Origin: Rheinheimera sp. SA_1
GTDB taxonomy: Bacteria; Pseudomonadota; Gammaproteobacteria; Enterobacterales; Alteromonadaceae
DNA length: 64,000 nucleotides
Assembly: GCF_001669775.1 (NCBI RefSeq)
Contig: NZ_LXWK01000011.1
Coordinates: 62,001 to 126,000 of the forward strand
Direction of reading: 5' to 3'
The translations under genes and the position numbers were made by a program. Positions 26,434 through 38,589 of this stretch are shown here, piece after piece. The notes under the pieces were generated by a model. The model was not told the origin of the DNA and made no database searches. It saw only the letters and a list, made by a program, of their open reading frames with translations. The number at the start of each line of letters is the position of its first letter. Within the stretch, counting starts at the first letter, position 1.

Positions 26434-26985
26434 TTATTTCTTAAAACTCATCCGCACTAAGGTATTGTCTTTTAACCAATAATGATGAAATAACGCGGCC
26501 AAAGCGTGGATACCAATCAGATAATAGCCAATAGTCGCGCCAATTTCGTGCAAATCTTCCAGCCATTCAGCCGTGGCGGCATCAGCGGCAATCAGCGCTG
26601 GTAACTCAGCGCCAAACAACCGTAGCGGCACCGCATCGGCCGACAATAAAAACAGCCCCAAAACCGGCATCACCAACATCAACAGGTAAATGGCCAAATG
26701 CACCACTTTCGCCAATTGATGCTGCCACTGTGGTTGTTGTGGCACTATCGCTGGCGTTGGTTGACTGAATCTGGCAAACAGCCGTACGGCCAACAACAAT
26801 AAAATGCAGATCCCAAACCAATAATGGCTGGTTTTCATCAGGTCCCGCCCCGGCGTACCACGCTCGAAAATATCGCGAAATTCCATGCTGACATAGACAC
26901 AAATAAACAGCAGCACCGTCAGCCAATGGATAATGATGGTTAACCGGCTAAAACTTGGTGCGGTTTTCGATGTTGCGTTTGACAT
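26434..26985 (-). CDS. cytochrome b561 family protein
   Basis: Four-helix inner-membrane di-heme cytochrome of 183 residues. Candidate heme ligands are visible in the helices: TIIIHWLTV, KTSHYWFG, EDLHEIGA and IGIHALAALFHH. E. coli members (CybB) oxidise ubiquinol and pass electrons to superoxide. The ATG at 26985 has AGGAG six bases upstream and is chosen over an in-frame ATG six codons earlier. Appears monocistronic. Confidence 0.92.
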   Translation of the reverse strand: MSNATSKTAPSFSRLTIIIHWLTVLLFICVYVSMEFRDIFERGTPGRDLMKTSHYWFGICILLLLAVRLFARFSQPTPAIVPQQPQWQHQLAKVVHLAIYLLMLVMPVLGLFLLSADAVPLRLFGAELPALIAADAATAEWLEDLHEIGATIGYYLIGIHALAALFHHYWLKDNTLVRMSFKK

Positions 26986-27230
26986 GGTTGACTCCTGGCA
27001 CAAAAGACCTGCAGCTTTCGCCGCTCAGATAACAGCGTACGTACGACCGTCCGCAAAACAATAGCTTTAGCATACCGGACAAGTCTTAAGAATGGATGAA
27101 GTAGATCGCGGAGTTGAAGTGAAACTTGATACAGCGCAACTATTTGTGCGCATTAACGGCGCAATGTCAGATGAGTACAGTATCAGATGCGGATTATGTC
27201 AGACGAGAGCGATGTCATATCGCACTGAAG

Positions 27231-27557
27231 CTACCAGCGTCCAAAATACTGATCAATCAACAAGGTCAGCTGCTCGTTGAGTTCAGCTTCAAGATCGTCG
27301 GCATTCGCCTGATACAACGCAAAATAACGGGCAGCCTGCGCCGGATTTAAGCTTCGTCCGGCCAGGGTACACTGCATTTCCGGCAGACTTTTATCAAACC
27401 GTGGCACTAAAATCCACCGCATAAAGCCAGCAGTATGGGATGTCACCAGCGGCTGCGAGAACTTACAGAAATCTTCAATATAATCGGCACCTTGCGGACC
27501 AAGACAGCCAGGTTCCACCCGATAAATCACTTCCAGAATTGCCGCTGTTGCTGTCAT
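27231..27557 (-). CDS. conserved hypothetical protein
   Basis: Not recognised. Soluble protein of 108 residues beginning MTATAAILEVIYRVEPGC, with a central ADYIEDFCKFSQPLVTSH and a helical C-terminus (LEAELNEQLTLLIDQYF). It has two cysteines but no metal motif, signal peptide or membrane segment. The ATG at 27557 has TGGAAA upstream; an ATG ten codons earlier is less likely. It lies downstream of the LacI-family gene on the same strand, separated by about 100 bp and a weak terminator. Confidence 0.6.
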   Translation of the reverse strand: MTATAAILEVIYRVEPGCLGPQGADYIEDFCKFSQPLVTSHTAGFMRWILVPRFDKSLPEMQCTLAGRSLNPAQAARYFALYQANADDLEAELNEQLTLLIDQYFGRW

Positions 27558-27644
27558 TGTTTTTCCATTAAACACATCATTAAACACGCCACTGAACCCG
27601 GTAAAACTACCTTAGCAGAAGCGGCTTGCCAACAGCAACCGCAA

Positions 27645-27662
27645 CAAAAAAACCTTACGGTT
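27645..27662 (-). terminator. weak intrinsic terminator after the LacI-family gene
   Basis: On the minus strand AACC-GTAA-GGTT, overlapping the stop codon, runs into seven T. The stem is only four bp, so efficiency is doubtful. Confidence 0.4.
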
Positions 27663-28716
27663 AACAGCTTTGCCGAACGACTAAATCACATCGTAGTTCA
27701 ACGTCACCGCTAAGCTCACCCGCCAGCAAGCGACTAGCCGCCAGCCGGCCTTTTTCGGCACTGTATTGCTGAATGGTGGTCAGCGCCGGATAAAAGCGCT
27801 CGCCTTCTTCAATGCCATCAAAACCAACCACCACCAATTGCGATGGAATCTCGATGCCGAGTTCACGCGCCACCATCATCGCCGCCAGCGCAATGCGATC
27901 GCTCATGCACAACAACACGCTGGGCCGAATGGCTTGTTGCAAAGCTTCGCGCGCGGCCATCAGCGCCTGTTCGTGCTGATTGACCGGAATATGCCACACC
28001 GCTTCGGCTGGCAATTCTCGACCCGCTTCTTTGGCGGCGGCCAGATAACCTTCCAACCGGCGTCTGGAAATGGCCTGCTCAGACCGATACAGCTCATCCG
28101 GTTGGATACGACAGACCCGGTCCGACTCAATCAGCCGCAAGCCAAGTACGGCAATCTTGCCTGGCATGCTGGCAAAAGCATGTAAGGCAATCTGTTTAGC
28201 TGAACTGAAATTATCAATATTGACCGACGGCAAATCGTCGACGTTGCAATCGACGGTAATCATCGGCTTTTGCTGGCGCAAAATACGCTCCAGCTGCTCC
28301 GGATTATTCGGCGCACCATATAGAATAAAGCCGTCGGGAACCGCTTCGGCGCTGCTGCTGCGACTATTATGGGTGCCGGACAACAACAATAAATCGCGGC
28401 CTTGTTGCTGTAGTACTTCGGCGACACCTTTAATCAACTGATTGGCCACCGGATCACTGACCGAATATTCCAGCGTATCGGACAATAAAATCGCAATAAT
28501 GCCGGATTTACCAGTGCGTAAACTGCGAGCAGCTGCATTCGGGCCACTGTAGCCAAGCACTTCACATTGCGCCAGAATTTTCAACCGCAATTCCGGCAAC
28601 AACTGATCCGGACGATTAAAGGCGTTGGAAACCGTTGCCACGGACACGCCGAGTTCAGCAGCCACCGTTTTCAGGTTCTGTTTTTTTAATTTTGCCTGCG
28701 GTAGCCCTGAACTCAC
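27661..28716 (-). CDS. LacI-family transcriptional regulator
   Basis: A 351-residue regulator: N-terminal helix-turn-helix and hinge (LKTVAAELGVSVATVSNAFN through LGYSGPNAAARSLRTGKSG), then a periplasmic-binding-protein-like ligand domain (about 75-345). Ligand and targets are unknown; LacI regulators usually control sugar or nucleoside genes, but none lies next to it. A stretch rich in Lys and Gln (GLPQAKLKKQNLK) precedes the helix-turn-helix. No obvious palindromic operator was found at its own promoter. Confidence 0.92.
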   Translation of the reverse strand: MSSGLPQAKLKKQNLKTVAAELGVSVATVSNAFNRPDQLLPELRLKILAQCEVLGYSGPNAAARSLRTGKSGIIAILLSDTLEYSVSDPVANQLIKGVAEVLQQQGRDLLLLSGTHNSRSSSAEAVPDGFILYGAPNNPEQLERILRQQKPMITVDCNVDDLPSVNIDNFSSAKQIALHAFASMPGKIAVLGLRLIESDRVCRIQPDELYRSEQAISRRRLEGYLAAAKEAGRELPAEAVWHIPVNQHEQALMAAREALQQAIRPSVLLCMSDRIALAAMMVARELGIEIPSQLVVVGFDGIEEGERFYPALTTIQQYSAEKGRLAASRLLAGELSGDVELRCDLVVRQSC

Positions 28717-28754
28717 GACGAACCTCTCTATTATTTTTTATGGTAGGTGCTGAC

Positions 28755-29435
28755 TCAGCCGTTATTATTCATATTGGCAATAAACTGGTTGGAATCGGCA
28801 ATAGCACGGTTCATTTCGCTGATCAGGCTGTTGACGTCCTGCTGCAGCACCCCAAATTCGCCCTGAATAGCGCCAACGGCTTTTGCATTTAAGTTATGCT
28901 TTAAATACAGCACGTTATCATTGAGAACACGCAGTACTGGCGGCATTTTACTTTCAGCACGGCGCATCACTTTCACCAGTTCATTAAACTGCCGTTTGGT
29001 ATCCAGCAGTTTCTTTTTGCTGTCGGTTTTAAGCTGCTTGTTTTGATATTGGGAAAGCTCAGCTTCCCATTCACCAAATAAATCAAAAGCCACGGTTTCG
29101 ACTTTGTTAATGCGGCTGGTCACTTCCTCGGCCGACTTTTTACTGTCGTCATATTGCGCACTCAGTGCCTCGTAGCGCTGCTGTAAATTGCCACCATGAA
29201 AATTCAGCAATTGACTCATCTGATCCAGCGCATCTTTAAATTCCTGCTGGCTGGCTTGTTGGGCGTCACGCGCCTCTTCCACCCGATCAATCAGAATATC
29301 GCGTTTGTGCACGCCAACTTTTTCCATCGCGGCATAATAAGCCGTGGTGCAACCAGGCAACACTACCAATGACGCCAGCAGAGAAGCCAGCCCCAGCGTT
29401 TTTACCAAAGTTGGTACTTTCAACATCTTTTGCAT
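28755..29435 (-). CDS. DUF2959 family lipoprotein
   Basis: Predicted 226-residue lipoprotein. The lipobox LVVLPGC follows a hydrophobic segment, and the mature protein is a long alpha-helical coiled coil (YYAAMEKVGVHKRDILIDRV onwards) typical of DUF2959. No function is established. Several in-frame ATGs exist up to 29507, where the frame would overlap the upstream protease gene. The ATG at 29435, preceded by AAGGTGAAG, gives a normal lipoprotein signal. The mature protein is rich in Lys, Glu and Gln. It follows the Lon-like gene after 49 bp and may be co-transcribed. Confidence 0.8.
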   Translation of the reverse strand: MQKMLKVPTLVKTLGLASLLASLVVLPGCTTAYYAAMEKVGVHKRDILIDRVEEARDAQQASQQEFKDALDQMSQLLNFHGGNLQQRYEALSAQYDDSKKSAEEVTSRINKVETVAFDLFGEWEAELSQYQNKQLKTDSKKKLLDTKRQFNELVKVMRRAESKMPPVLRVLNDNVLYLKHNLNAKAVGAIQGEFGVLQQDVNSLISEMNRAIADSNQFIANMNNNG

Positions 29436-29484
29436 CTTCACCTTGTTTAACATCATAAAATTCAATTCTTTATTCATCGTCTGA

Positions 29485-31905
29485 CTATTCATCATCGGCC
29501 GAGCCATTTACCAGTTCAGCAATTGCCGCCAGCCGGCTCATCGTCAGCGCATTTAAAGTCTTTTTCGGGTATTGGCCGCGGCTATTTTTCACACCCGCCA
29601 CCACGCCAGTCAGTAGCTCCAGCGCATCATCGACAGTTTTAGCGACATAAATATGGAACAGACCCGTTTCGACTGCAGCAACTACCTCATCGTTCAGTAC
29701 CAGATTCAGCTGATTGCTAGCCGGGATCACTACGCCTTGGGTGCCGGTTAATCCGCGTGACTGACACAGCCGGAAATAACCTTCGATTTTCTCGTTGACG
29801 CCACCTATCGCCTGCACCTGGCCGTGCTGGTTGATTGAACCGGTCACCGCCAGCGATTGCTGAATTGGCACATTACAAATGGCTGAAATTAACGCACAAA
29901 CTTCAGCAAGTGAAGCGCTGTCGCCGTCAATCAGGCCATAAGACTGCTCCATTGCGATATTGGCCGACAAGGTCAGCGCAAATGTTTGCGCATATTTAGC
30001 ACCCAGATAACCGGTTAGCAGCATCACACCTTTGGAGTGAATGGCTTTGCCCAATTCCACTTCACGCTCGATATCAATCACACCATTTGAGCCAGGATAT
30101 ACAGTAGCGCTAATACGCGCTGGCGTACCAAAAGCAGTGTCACCAATTTCCAGTACGGTCAGACCATTTACCTTACCAACAGCACCGCCATCAGTATCAA
30201 TCAGAATTTGGCCTTCCTGAATATCTTCTAAAAAGGATTCACTGATGCGACCGGTGCGGTATTGTTTGCCCGCCAGCGCCTGTTGAATATGCAGCGCAGT
30301 CAGTTCAGCATCACCGCTCTGATTAGCGTAATAACAAGCTTCGCGTACCAATTCCAGCACATCGGCAAAGCGCGCCGATAACTTGCGCTGATGTTCGGCC
30401 TGACGGAAACTAAAGTTCAGCAACTGCTTCAGGCCACAAGCGGTTAACGGACCGGCGTCCAATGCCTGGATCTGATCCTGCAGCTGCAACGACATATACT
30501 TCATAGTCTGGGCAGTAAAAGGCAAATAATGTTCAAAATCAGCCAGTACCCGGAACAATTCGTTAAATTCGTCGTCGCCATCCTGCACCAGATAATACAA
30601 ATCGCGGGAACCGAGCAGCACAATTTTCACATTCAATGGAATGGCTTTGGGAGTAATAATGGTGGAATTGGTCACGGCATGGTCAGACAGCGTGTCGATA
30701 TTAATATCACCGCTTTTCAGTGCTAACTTCAGCGCATCCCACACCGCAGGCTGCGACAACAAACGGTCAGCATCCAAAATCAGATAACCGCCATTGGCTT
30801 TATGCAAAGCTCCGGCGCGGATCATCCGGTAATTGGTATAAAGCGCGCCTTGTTCAGAACTGTATTCGACCCGGCCAAACAAGTTGCCGTAACTGGGGTT
30901 CGGTTCAAACACAATAGGCGCACCGGACATCAGCTCATGATGCACCAACACATTGGGCACAAAATCGCCGATAAACAAACTGCGTAAATCCATTTCTTCC
31001 AGTTTGTCGGTTTCCAGCTCTTCTGGCAGTAATTCCAGCACGGCTTTGATCAGCTCGGGTTTCATTTCACGTAGATAACGCAAAATACCAAGCTCGGTCA
31101 CATAATCGTGTTCCAACTGTTTTAGTAGCGGTTTGATCGCCTGCTCGATGGTGTCGCGGCGTAAAGTCCGTAAGTTTTCGGAAAGTTCACGCTTCCACTG
31201 TGGCAGCTCAATCAACTGCTCGTTCAGAATGGTTTCAAGCTCTGACACCAGACCATAGAAAAACTGGCGTTTGTCATCAGATAAATTAGCAAATTCAGCG
31301 TCGTCTAAAGGCTTACCATCTACCACCGGCGAAAAACTAACAGCACCATTTTCTTCGTACAACACCACTTGTTTTTCCAGCGCTTTGCGCTCGACCAGCT
31401 CAATTGCGGCTTCATATTTGTCGTCAAATGTGGCGTGAATGGCTTTTTTCTTACGTTGATAACCCGGGTTATCAAAAGCAGCCGGAAAGGTATCCAGCAG
31501 TTCGTCAATTAAAGCTTCGATTTTCTTGACCAATACCCGGCCTTCACCTGGCAGCAGCCGCAAGGTTTGTGGAATACGTTCATCATCGAAGTTATTGAGA
31601 TAACACCAGTCGTCCGGTGTTTCTTTTTCACTGGCCGCTGATTGCAGAATATCCTGCACCAAGGTAAACCGACCCAGCGCAGGCTCACCCATCACATAAA
31701 GGTTGTAACCCGGCATATCCATGCCAATGGCAAATGACAACGCCGCTTTGGCGCGATCCTGGCCAATAAATGTACTGCTAAAACCGGCGACATCTAAGGC
31801 ATCGGTGATCAGTTGCTGATCGAGTTGCGGGCCAAGCTGATCGACGGGCAAAGCGAAACTTTGGATATGAATAGAAGAGGCTTTAGTTACGGCCGGATGC
31901 GTCAT
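29485..31905 (-). CDS. Lon-like ATP-binding protease (S16 family)
   Basis: Cytoplasmic protein of 806 residues. The AAA-like N-terminal half has a P-loop variant GEPALGRFT with Arg where Lys is usual, which is common in this Lon-related family. The C-terminal S16 protease domain carries the Ser/Lys dyad Ser663 (DGDSAS) and Lys706 (VNEKIEG), 43 residues apart as in Lon. It differs from true Lon by lacking the Lon N-terminal substrate domain. It probably degrades specific or damaged proteins; substrates are unknown. It is followed on the same strand by the DUF2959 lipoprotein gene. Confidence 0.9.
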   Translation of the reverse strand: MTHPAVTKASSIHIQSFALPVDQLGPQLDQQLITDALDVAGFSSTFIGQDRAKAALSFAIGMDMPGYNLYVMGEPALGRFTLVQDILQSAASEKETPDDWCYLNNFDDERIPQTLRLLPGEGRVLVKKIEALIDELLDTFPAAFDNPGYQRKKKAIHATFDDKYEAAIELVERKALEKQVVLYEENGAVSFSPVVDGKPLDDAEFANLSDDKRQFFYGLVSELETILNEQLIELPQWKRELSENLRTLRRDTIEQAIKPLLKQLEHDYVTELGILRYLREMKPELIKAVLELLPEELETDKLEEMDLRSLFIGDFVPNVLVHHELMSGAPIVFEPNPSYGNLFGRVEYSSEQGALYTNYRMIRAGALHKANGGYLILDADRLLSQPAVWDALKLALKSGDINIDTLSDHAVTNSTIITPKAIPLNVKIVLLGSRDLYYLVQDGDDEFNELFRVLADFEHYLPFTAQTMKYMSLQLQDQIQALDAGPLTACGLKQLLNFSFRQAEHQRKLSARFADVLELVREACYYANQSGDAELTALHIQQALAGKQYRTGRISESFLEDIQEGQILIDTDGGAVGKVNGLTVLEIGDTAFGTPARISATVYPGSNGVIDIEREVELGKAIHSKGVMLLTGYLGAKYAQTFALTLSANIAMEQSYGLIDGDSASLAEVCALISAICNVPIQQSLAVTGSINQHGQVQAIGGVNEKIEGYFRLCQSRGLTGTQGVVIPASNQLNLVLNDEVVAAVETGLFHIYVAKTVDDALELLTGVVAGVKNSRGQYPKKTLNALTMSRLAAIAELVNGSADDE

Positions 31906-32007
31906 GCAAATTATTCCCGGGAAAAAAACTGACGCCTATAGTAACAAAAACTACTCAGGGCGAAAGTGGCTAAATGCAGCCGGCTGTTGTGAATGCAGAG
32001 AAATGAG

Positions 32008-32042
32008 CAGGATCTGTCAGTGAATTACACTGGCAGACCCTG
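32008..32042 (-). terminator. hairpin terminator at the ybeL 3' end
   Basis: Fifteen-bp stem (one mismatch, one G-U) between CAGGATCTGTCAGTG and CACTGGCAGACCCTG around loop AATTA, overlapping the last ybeL codons. On the minus strand it is followed by the pyrimidine-rich CTCATTTCTCT. Confidence 0.55.
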
Positions 32043-32477
32043 ACGGCGAAATCGGTTAGCACCACAGGCAGCACATTCGCCGAGTGAAGCTGGATGATAA
32101 AAAACTACAGATCCACCACAGTCATAACAACAATAAATTCCCATGCCGACTTCCTCACCGGCAAGATAAACCCCGTTGTGGACAAAATCACTTTGTAGGT
32201 CCTGCCACTCCAGCTGCGTTTTGTCGGTGACCTGTGCTAATTCATACCAAAGTGTTTCCGGCCACAATGATGGCATCGTCTGTTCATCAGACTGCCTGCG
32301 GAAAGTTTCGATAAACAGGCTGGTTTCGTAAGCGGTCAGTTCATTCCCGGCTTTCCAGTAAGCTTTAAGGGTTTCACTGAGATTAAACAACTGCGTCACT
32401 TGCTGCTGTTTTGCCAGACTTATGGCTGCAGCAAGCTCATTCAGCCATTGCTGATAACGGGCATGAAAATCTTGCAT
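32025..32477 (-). CDS. ybeL: zinc-ribbon protein YbeL (DUF1451)
   Basis: Protein of 150 residues with a helical N-terminal part and a C-terminal zinc ribbon: CCYDCGG and CAACG supply four cysteines. The stretch WYELAQVTDKTQLEWQDL and HNGVYLAGEEVGMG match E. coli YbeL closely. No function is known. In E. coli the gene lies divergent to leuS; here a TonB receptor gene is inserted between them. ATG 32477 is preferred over the adjacent GTG at 32480; AGGGG is upstream of both. Confidence 0.85.
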   Translation of the reverse strand: MQDFHARYQQWLNELAAAISLAKQQQVTQLFNLSETLKAYWKAGNELTAYETSLFIETFRRQSDEQTMPSLWPETLWYELAQVTDKTQLEWQDLQSDFVHNGVYLAGEEVGMGIYCCYDCGGSVVFYHPASLGECAACGANRFRRQGLPV

Positions 32478-32854
32478 CACTATTCCCCTTGTGACAAAAG
32501 GTACTCGTAAAACAGTATAGTTGCCGCAACATGGATTGTTCCTAATCTGTCGAAACTAATCTTTAAATGCCGCGCGAATGTCACATAACTTCACATTTAA
32601 GAATCTTTTAAGCATAAATAATTACACTTTTACCATCTGAAATCGCCGGATAATGCGAACCATTTGCAACAACCTCATTTTCGATAGCTTTTTTGTGCAA
32701 TTTAACGCATTACAGTTGTTTTTGTTGAACGAAGTAGTTAGTTTGTTGTCGTGCTGGGAAAATGGTCGAAAAGACCTTGCGGAAATGCCATTTACTACGC
32801 ATTTTTTCGACTTTCCAGCGCTATTTTCAACATAGATATACAAGGAAATCCAGG
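32478..32854. other. 377-bp divergent intergenic region between ybeL and the TonB receptor gene
   Basis: Must hold promoters for both genes. The sequence is AT-rich, with several TAAT/TTAA tracts, but I find no convincing -35/-10 pair, no clear palindrome and no recognised riboswitch. The only firm signal is AAGGAAATCCAGG ahead of the receptor ATG. The length suggests regulated transcription. Confidence 0.4.
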
Positions 32855-35698
32855 ATGCATTCTAACAATAAATTGAACCAGGCAGTGCGTTTAGCATTAG
32901 CTTTGGGCGTTACCACCACGGCCCTGTTCGCGAATTCCGTTTCTGCACAAGAAACGACAGCAGAAGACAAAGTTGAGCGTATTGAAGTTACCGGCTCAAA
33001 AATCAAACGTATCGGCGAATTATCACCAACGCCAGTGACTGTGATCACCGGTGACGGCCTGGTCGATGCTGGTGTTGTCAACGTTGCTGACTTATTGCAC
33101 AAAATGCCTAACACTTTAGTTGGTCTGTCACCAGAAACCACTAACAACACTATTTTCGCCAGCGGCCTGAACAACACCGACTTACGTGGTCTGGGTTCAA
33201 ACCGTACTCTGGTATTAGTGAACGGTCGTCGCTTTGTATCTGGTGCACCAGGCAGCAGCGCTGTTGACTTAAACAACATCCCAACTGCAATGATCGAACG
33301 CGTGGAAATCACCACTGGTGGTGCTTCTGCTGTTTACGGTTCTGACGCTGTTGCAGGTGTTGTGAACATCATCACCAAGAAAACATTCGACGGTGTAACC
33401 GTTGATGTTTCTACCACGCGCCCAACTCAGAGCGGTGGTGAAGAAGATTATGCTTCTTTAACATTCGGTGCTGAAGCTGGCAAAGCGACTTTCGTATCAA
33501 ACCTGAGCTGGGCTTCACAAAACCAGGTTTCTTATATGGACCGTGACTACCTGCGTGAAGGTCCAATCGCTATTCAAAACCCGAACTACGTTGCAACTGA
33601 CCCGAACAGCCCATTACGGGTCATGTGGGGTACAGGCCAACAAGTTCTGGCAGCTTACTCTCCATCAGGTACCTTCGTATCTGGCGGCAAACGTTATACA
33701 TTTGGTGACAATGGTCAGGTTCGTCTGATGAACCTGGGTCAAGCGTTACCTCCACTGGTTGGTGGTCGTGTTGACTACATCGGTGGTGAAGGTTACAACT
33801 TCGCTGAAAACTCATTCATGCGTACACCATTAGACCGCATCAGCTTCGTTTCTAATATGAACTATGCGATCAATGACGATCACAATATGAGCATGGAATT
33901 AAACCTGACGCGTTCTGAAGCATACGGCGAAAGTTCTCCTGCTTTCATCAACTTTGCTGTCAGCGCAAACAATGGTTTATTAACGCCAGAAGCTTCAGCG
34001 TTAATCGCTTCTGCCAATGCCGCTGGTCGCGTTACCATGGGCTACCTGGCATCTGACTTCGGCAACCGTAAATATAGCCAGGAACGTACGTTAGCCCGTA
34101 TTTCTCTGGGTTTTGACGGTGCACTCACTGATACCTGGTCTTACGACGTATATGCAGCTATCGGCCATGTACAAGCTGATACCGAATGGTACGGTGAGAT
34201 GTTCTATAACCGCTTCCTGCAAGCTGTTGACGTAGAGAAAACTGCCAGCGGTACCCTGCAATGTCGTGATGCAGCAGCCCGTGGTCAGGGTTGTTTACCG
34301 TTAAACGTGCTGGGTCGTGGTATTTACAGCGATGCAGCCTATAACTGGGTATCAACAGACGCTATGCGTCGTTCATCAATTGAGCAGTCAGTGGTTTCTG
34401 CAACTGTGACTGGCGAACTGTATGAACTGCCAGCAGGTTACATCACTACAGCATTCACTGCTGAATACCGCAAAGAAGGTTCGTCCACACTGCCAGATCC
34501 AGCAATGCGTGCCGGTCTGTTGTTCAACAACAGCTCACAACCACTGGAAGGTGAATTTGACGTTAACGAAATTTCAGCTGAATTCTCAGTACCATTACTG
34601 TCTGAGTTGACTCTGGTTGAAATGCTGACGTTCGAAACTGCTTACCGTAAAATGGACTACTCAACTTCAGGTTCTGATGATGCGTGGAAAGTAGGTTTGA
34701 ACTGGGAAGTCACTGATGATTTACGTGTTCGTTTGAACAAAGCGAAATCAGTCCGTGCACCAAACATTGGTGAATTATACAACCCACCAGGTCAAACGTT
34801 CCGCACTCTGAACGATCCTTGTGCCGTCAGCCAACGTGCTGGTCTTAACGCTAAGTACAAAGACAAGATTCTGGCAAACTGTGCTGCACAAGGTGTTCCA
34901 ACAACGTTTGAACCTTCTACCGAATGGAAAGGCTCAACACGTCCAGGTTTCATCATCGGTAACACTGATCTGACCAACGAAACTGCACACGACATCACCA
35001 TTGGCTTTATCTACACGCCAGCTCAGATCGAAGGTCTGGGTTTCACAGTCGATTACTGGAAGTTTGAACTGACGAACGTCATCAACAGCTTTACTGGTCC
35101 TGACGTAGTGAAATACTGCTACCAGTCTTCTTCACTGGATAACCCGTACTGCCCACTGTTGACTCGTGATGCTGCTACGTTTGAAATTAACAACTACTTC
35201 GAGAAGCCAGTGAACTCTGCTTCACGTGACGTAGAAGGTGTCGATTTAGAAACTTCATATCGTTTCGCGACAAACTTCGGTGATTTCAACATGCGTTTAA
35301 TCAGCACATATATGTCTACTTACGAAACCAACCCAACTGGTTTTGCTGAAGATCTGATTGACGATTTAGGTGAAGTGGTACTGCCAGAATGGAAACACCG
35401 TTTCAGCACTGAGTACACTTATGGTGATGCTTCTGCTGTTGTGACTGTAAATCATCGTTCTGATACAGTTCAAGCGAACGACTGGACTCCAAACCAGAAC
35501 AACTACAACGACGTACCTTCATATACGACGTTCGACCTGACAACTCGTTACAACGTAACGCCAGAGTTCCAGGCTCGTGTTGGTGTACTGAACATGTTCG
35601 ATCGTAACCCTCCAATGATCCCAGGCCAGAACACTAACGGTGCTGCATGGGACGTGATCGGTCGTCGTATCACTGCAGGCGTAAGCTACAGCTTCTAA
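32855..35698 (+). CDS. TonB-dependent outer-membrane receptor
   Basis: A 947-residue outer-membrane transporter. Signal peptide about 1-32 (ending ANSVSAQE); TonB box-like region VERIEVTGSKI; plug domain about 50-170 (LRGLGSNRTLVLVNGRRFV, YGSDAVAGVVNIITKK); 22-strand barrel to the C-terminal GVSYSF. The barrel contains several cysteine pairs in extracellular loops (e.g. LQCRDAAARGQGC). The substrate is unknown; no siderophore or glycan genes flank it. Codon choice is strongly biased to GGT, CGT, AAC, GAA and CTG, unlike its neighbours, suggesting very high expression. The ATG at 32855 has AAGGA at ideal spacing. Ends at a strong terminator. Confidence 0.93.
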   Translation: MHSNNKLNQAVRLALALGVTTTALFANSVSAQETTAEDKVERIEVTGSKIKRIGELSPTPVTVITGDGLVDAGVVNVADLLHKMPNTLVGLSPETTNNTIFASGLNNTDLRGLGSNRTLVLVNGRRFVSGAPGSSAVDLNNIPTAMIERVEITTGGASAVYGSDAVAGVVNIITKKTFDGVTVDVSTTRPTQSGGEEDYASLTFGAEAGKATFVSNLSWASQNQVSYMDRDYLREGPIAIQNPNYVATDPNSPLRVMWGTGQQVLAAYSPSGTFVSGGKRYTFGDNGQVRLMNLGQALPPLVGGRVDYIGGEGYNFAENSFMRTPLDRISFVSNMNYAINDDHNMSMELNLTRSEAYGESSPAFINFAVSANNGLLTPEASALIASANAAGRVTMGYLASDFGNRKYSQERTLARISLGFDGALTDTWSYDVYAAIGHVQADTEWYGEMFYNRFLQAVDVEKTASGTLQCRDAAARGQGCLPLNVLGRGIYSDAAYNWVSTDAMRRSSIEQSVVSATVTGELYELPAGYITTAFTAEYRKEGSSTLPDPAMRAGLLFNNSSQPLEGEFDVNEISAEFSVPLLSELTLVEMLTFETAYRKMDYSTSGSDDAWKVGLNWEVTDDLRVRLNKAKSVRAPNIGELYNPPGQTFRTLNDPCAVSQRAGLNAKYKDKILANCAAQGVPTTFEPSTEWKGSTRPGFIIGNTDLTNETAHDITIGFIYTPAQIEGLGFTVDYWKFELTNVINSFTGPDVVKYCYQSSSLDNPYCPLLTRDAATFEINNYFEKPVNSASRDVEGVDLETSYRFATNFGDFNMRLISTYMSTYETNPTGFAEDLIDDLGEVVLPEWKHRFSTEYTYGDASAVVTVNHRSDTVQANDWTPNQNNYNDVPSYTTFDLTTRYNVTPEFQARVGVLNMFDRNPPMIPGQNTNGAAWDVIGRRITAGVSYSF

Positions 35699-35753
35699 GC
35701 TGAGGTTCTTCGGCTGGTAGTCGTTAAACTACCAGCAGAAAAATTCAGCATAA

Positions 35754-38588
<2,835 letters not shown>

Positions 38589-38589
38589 T

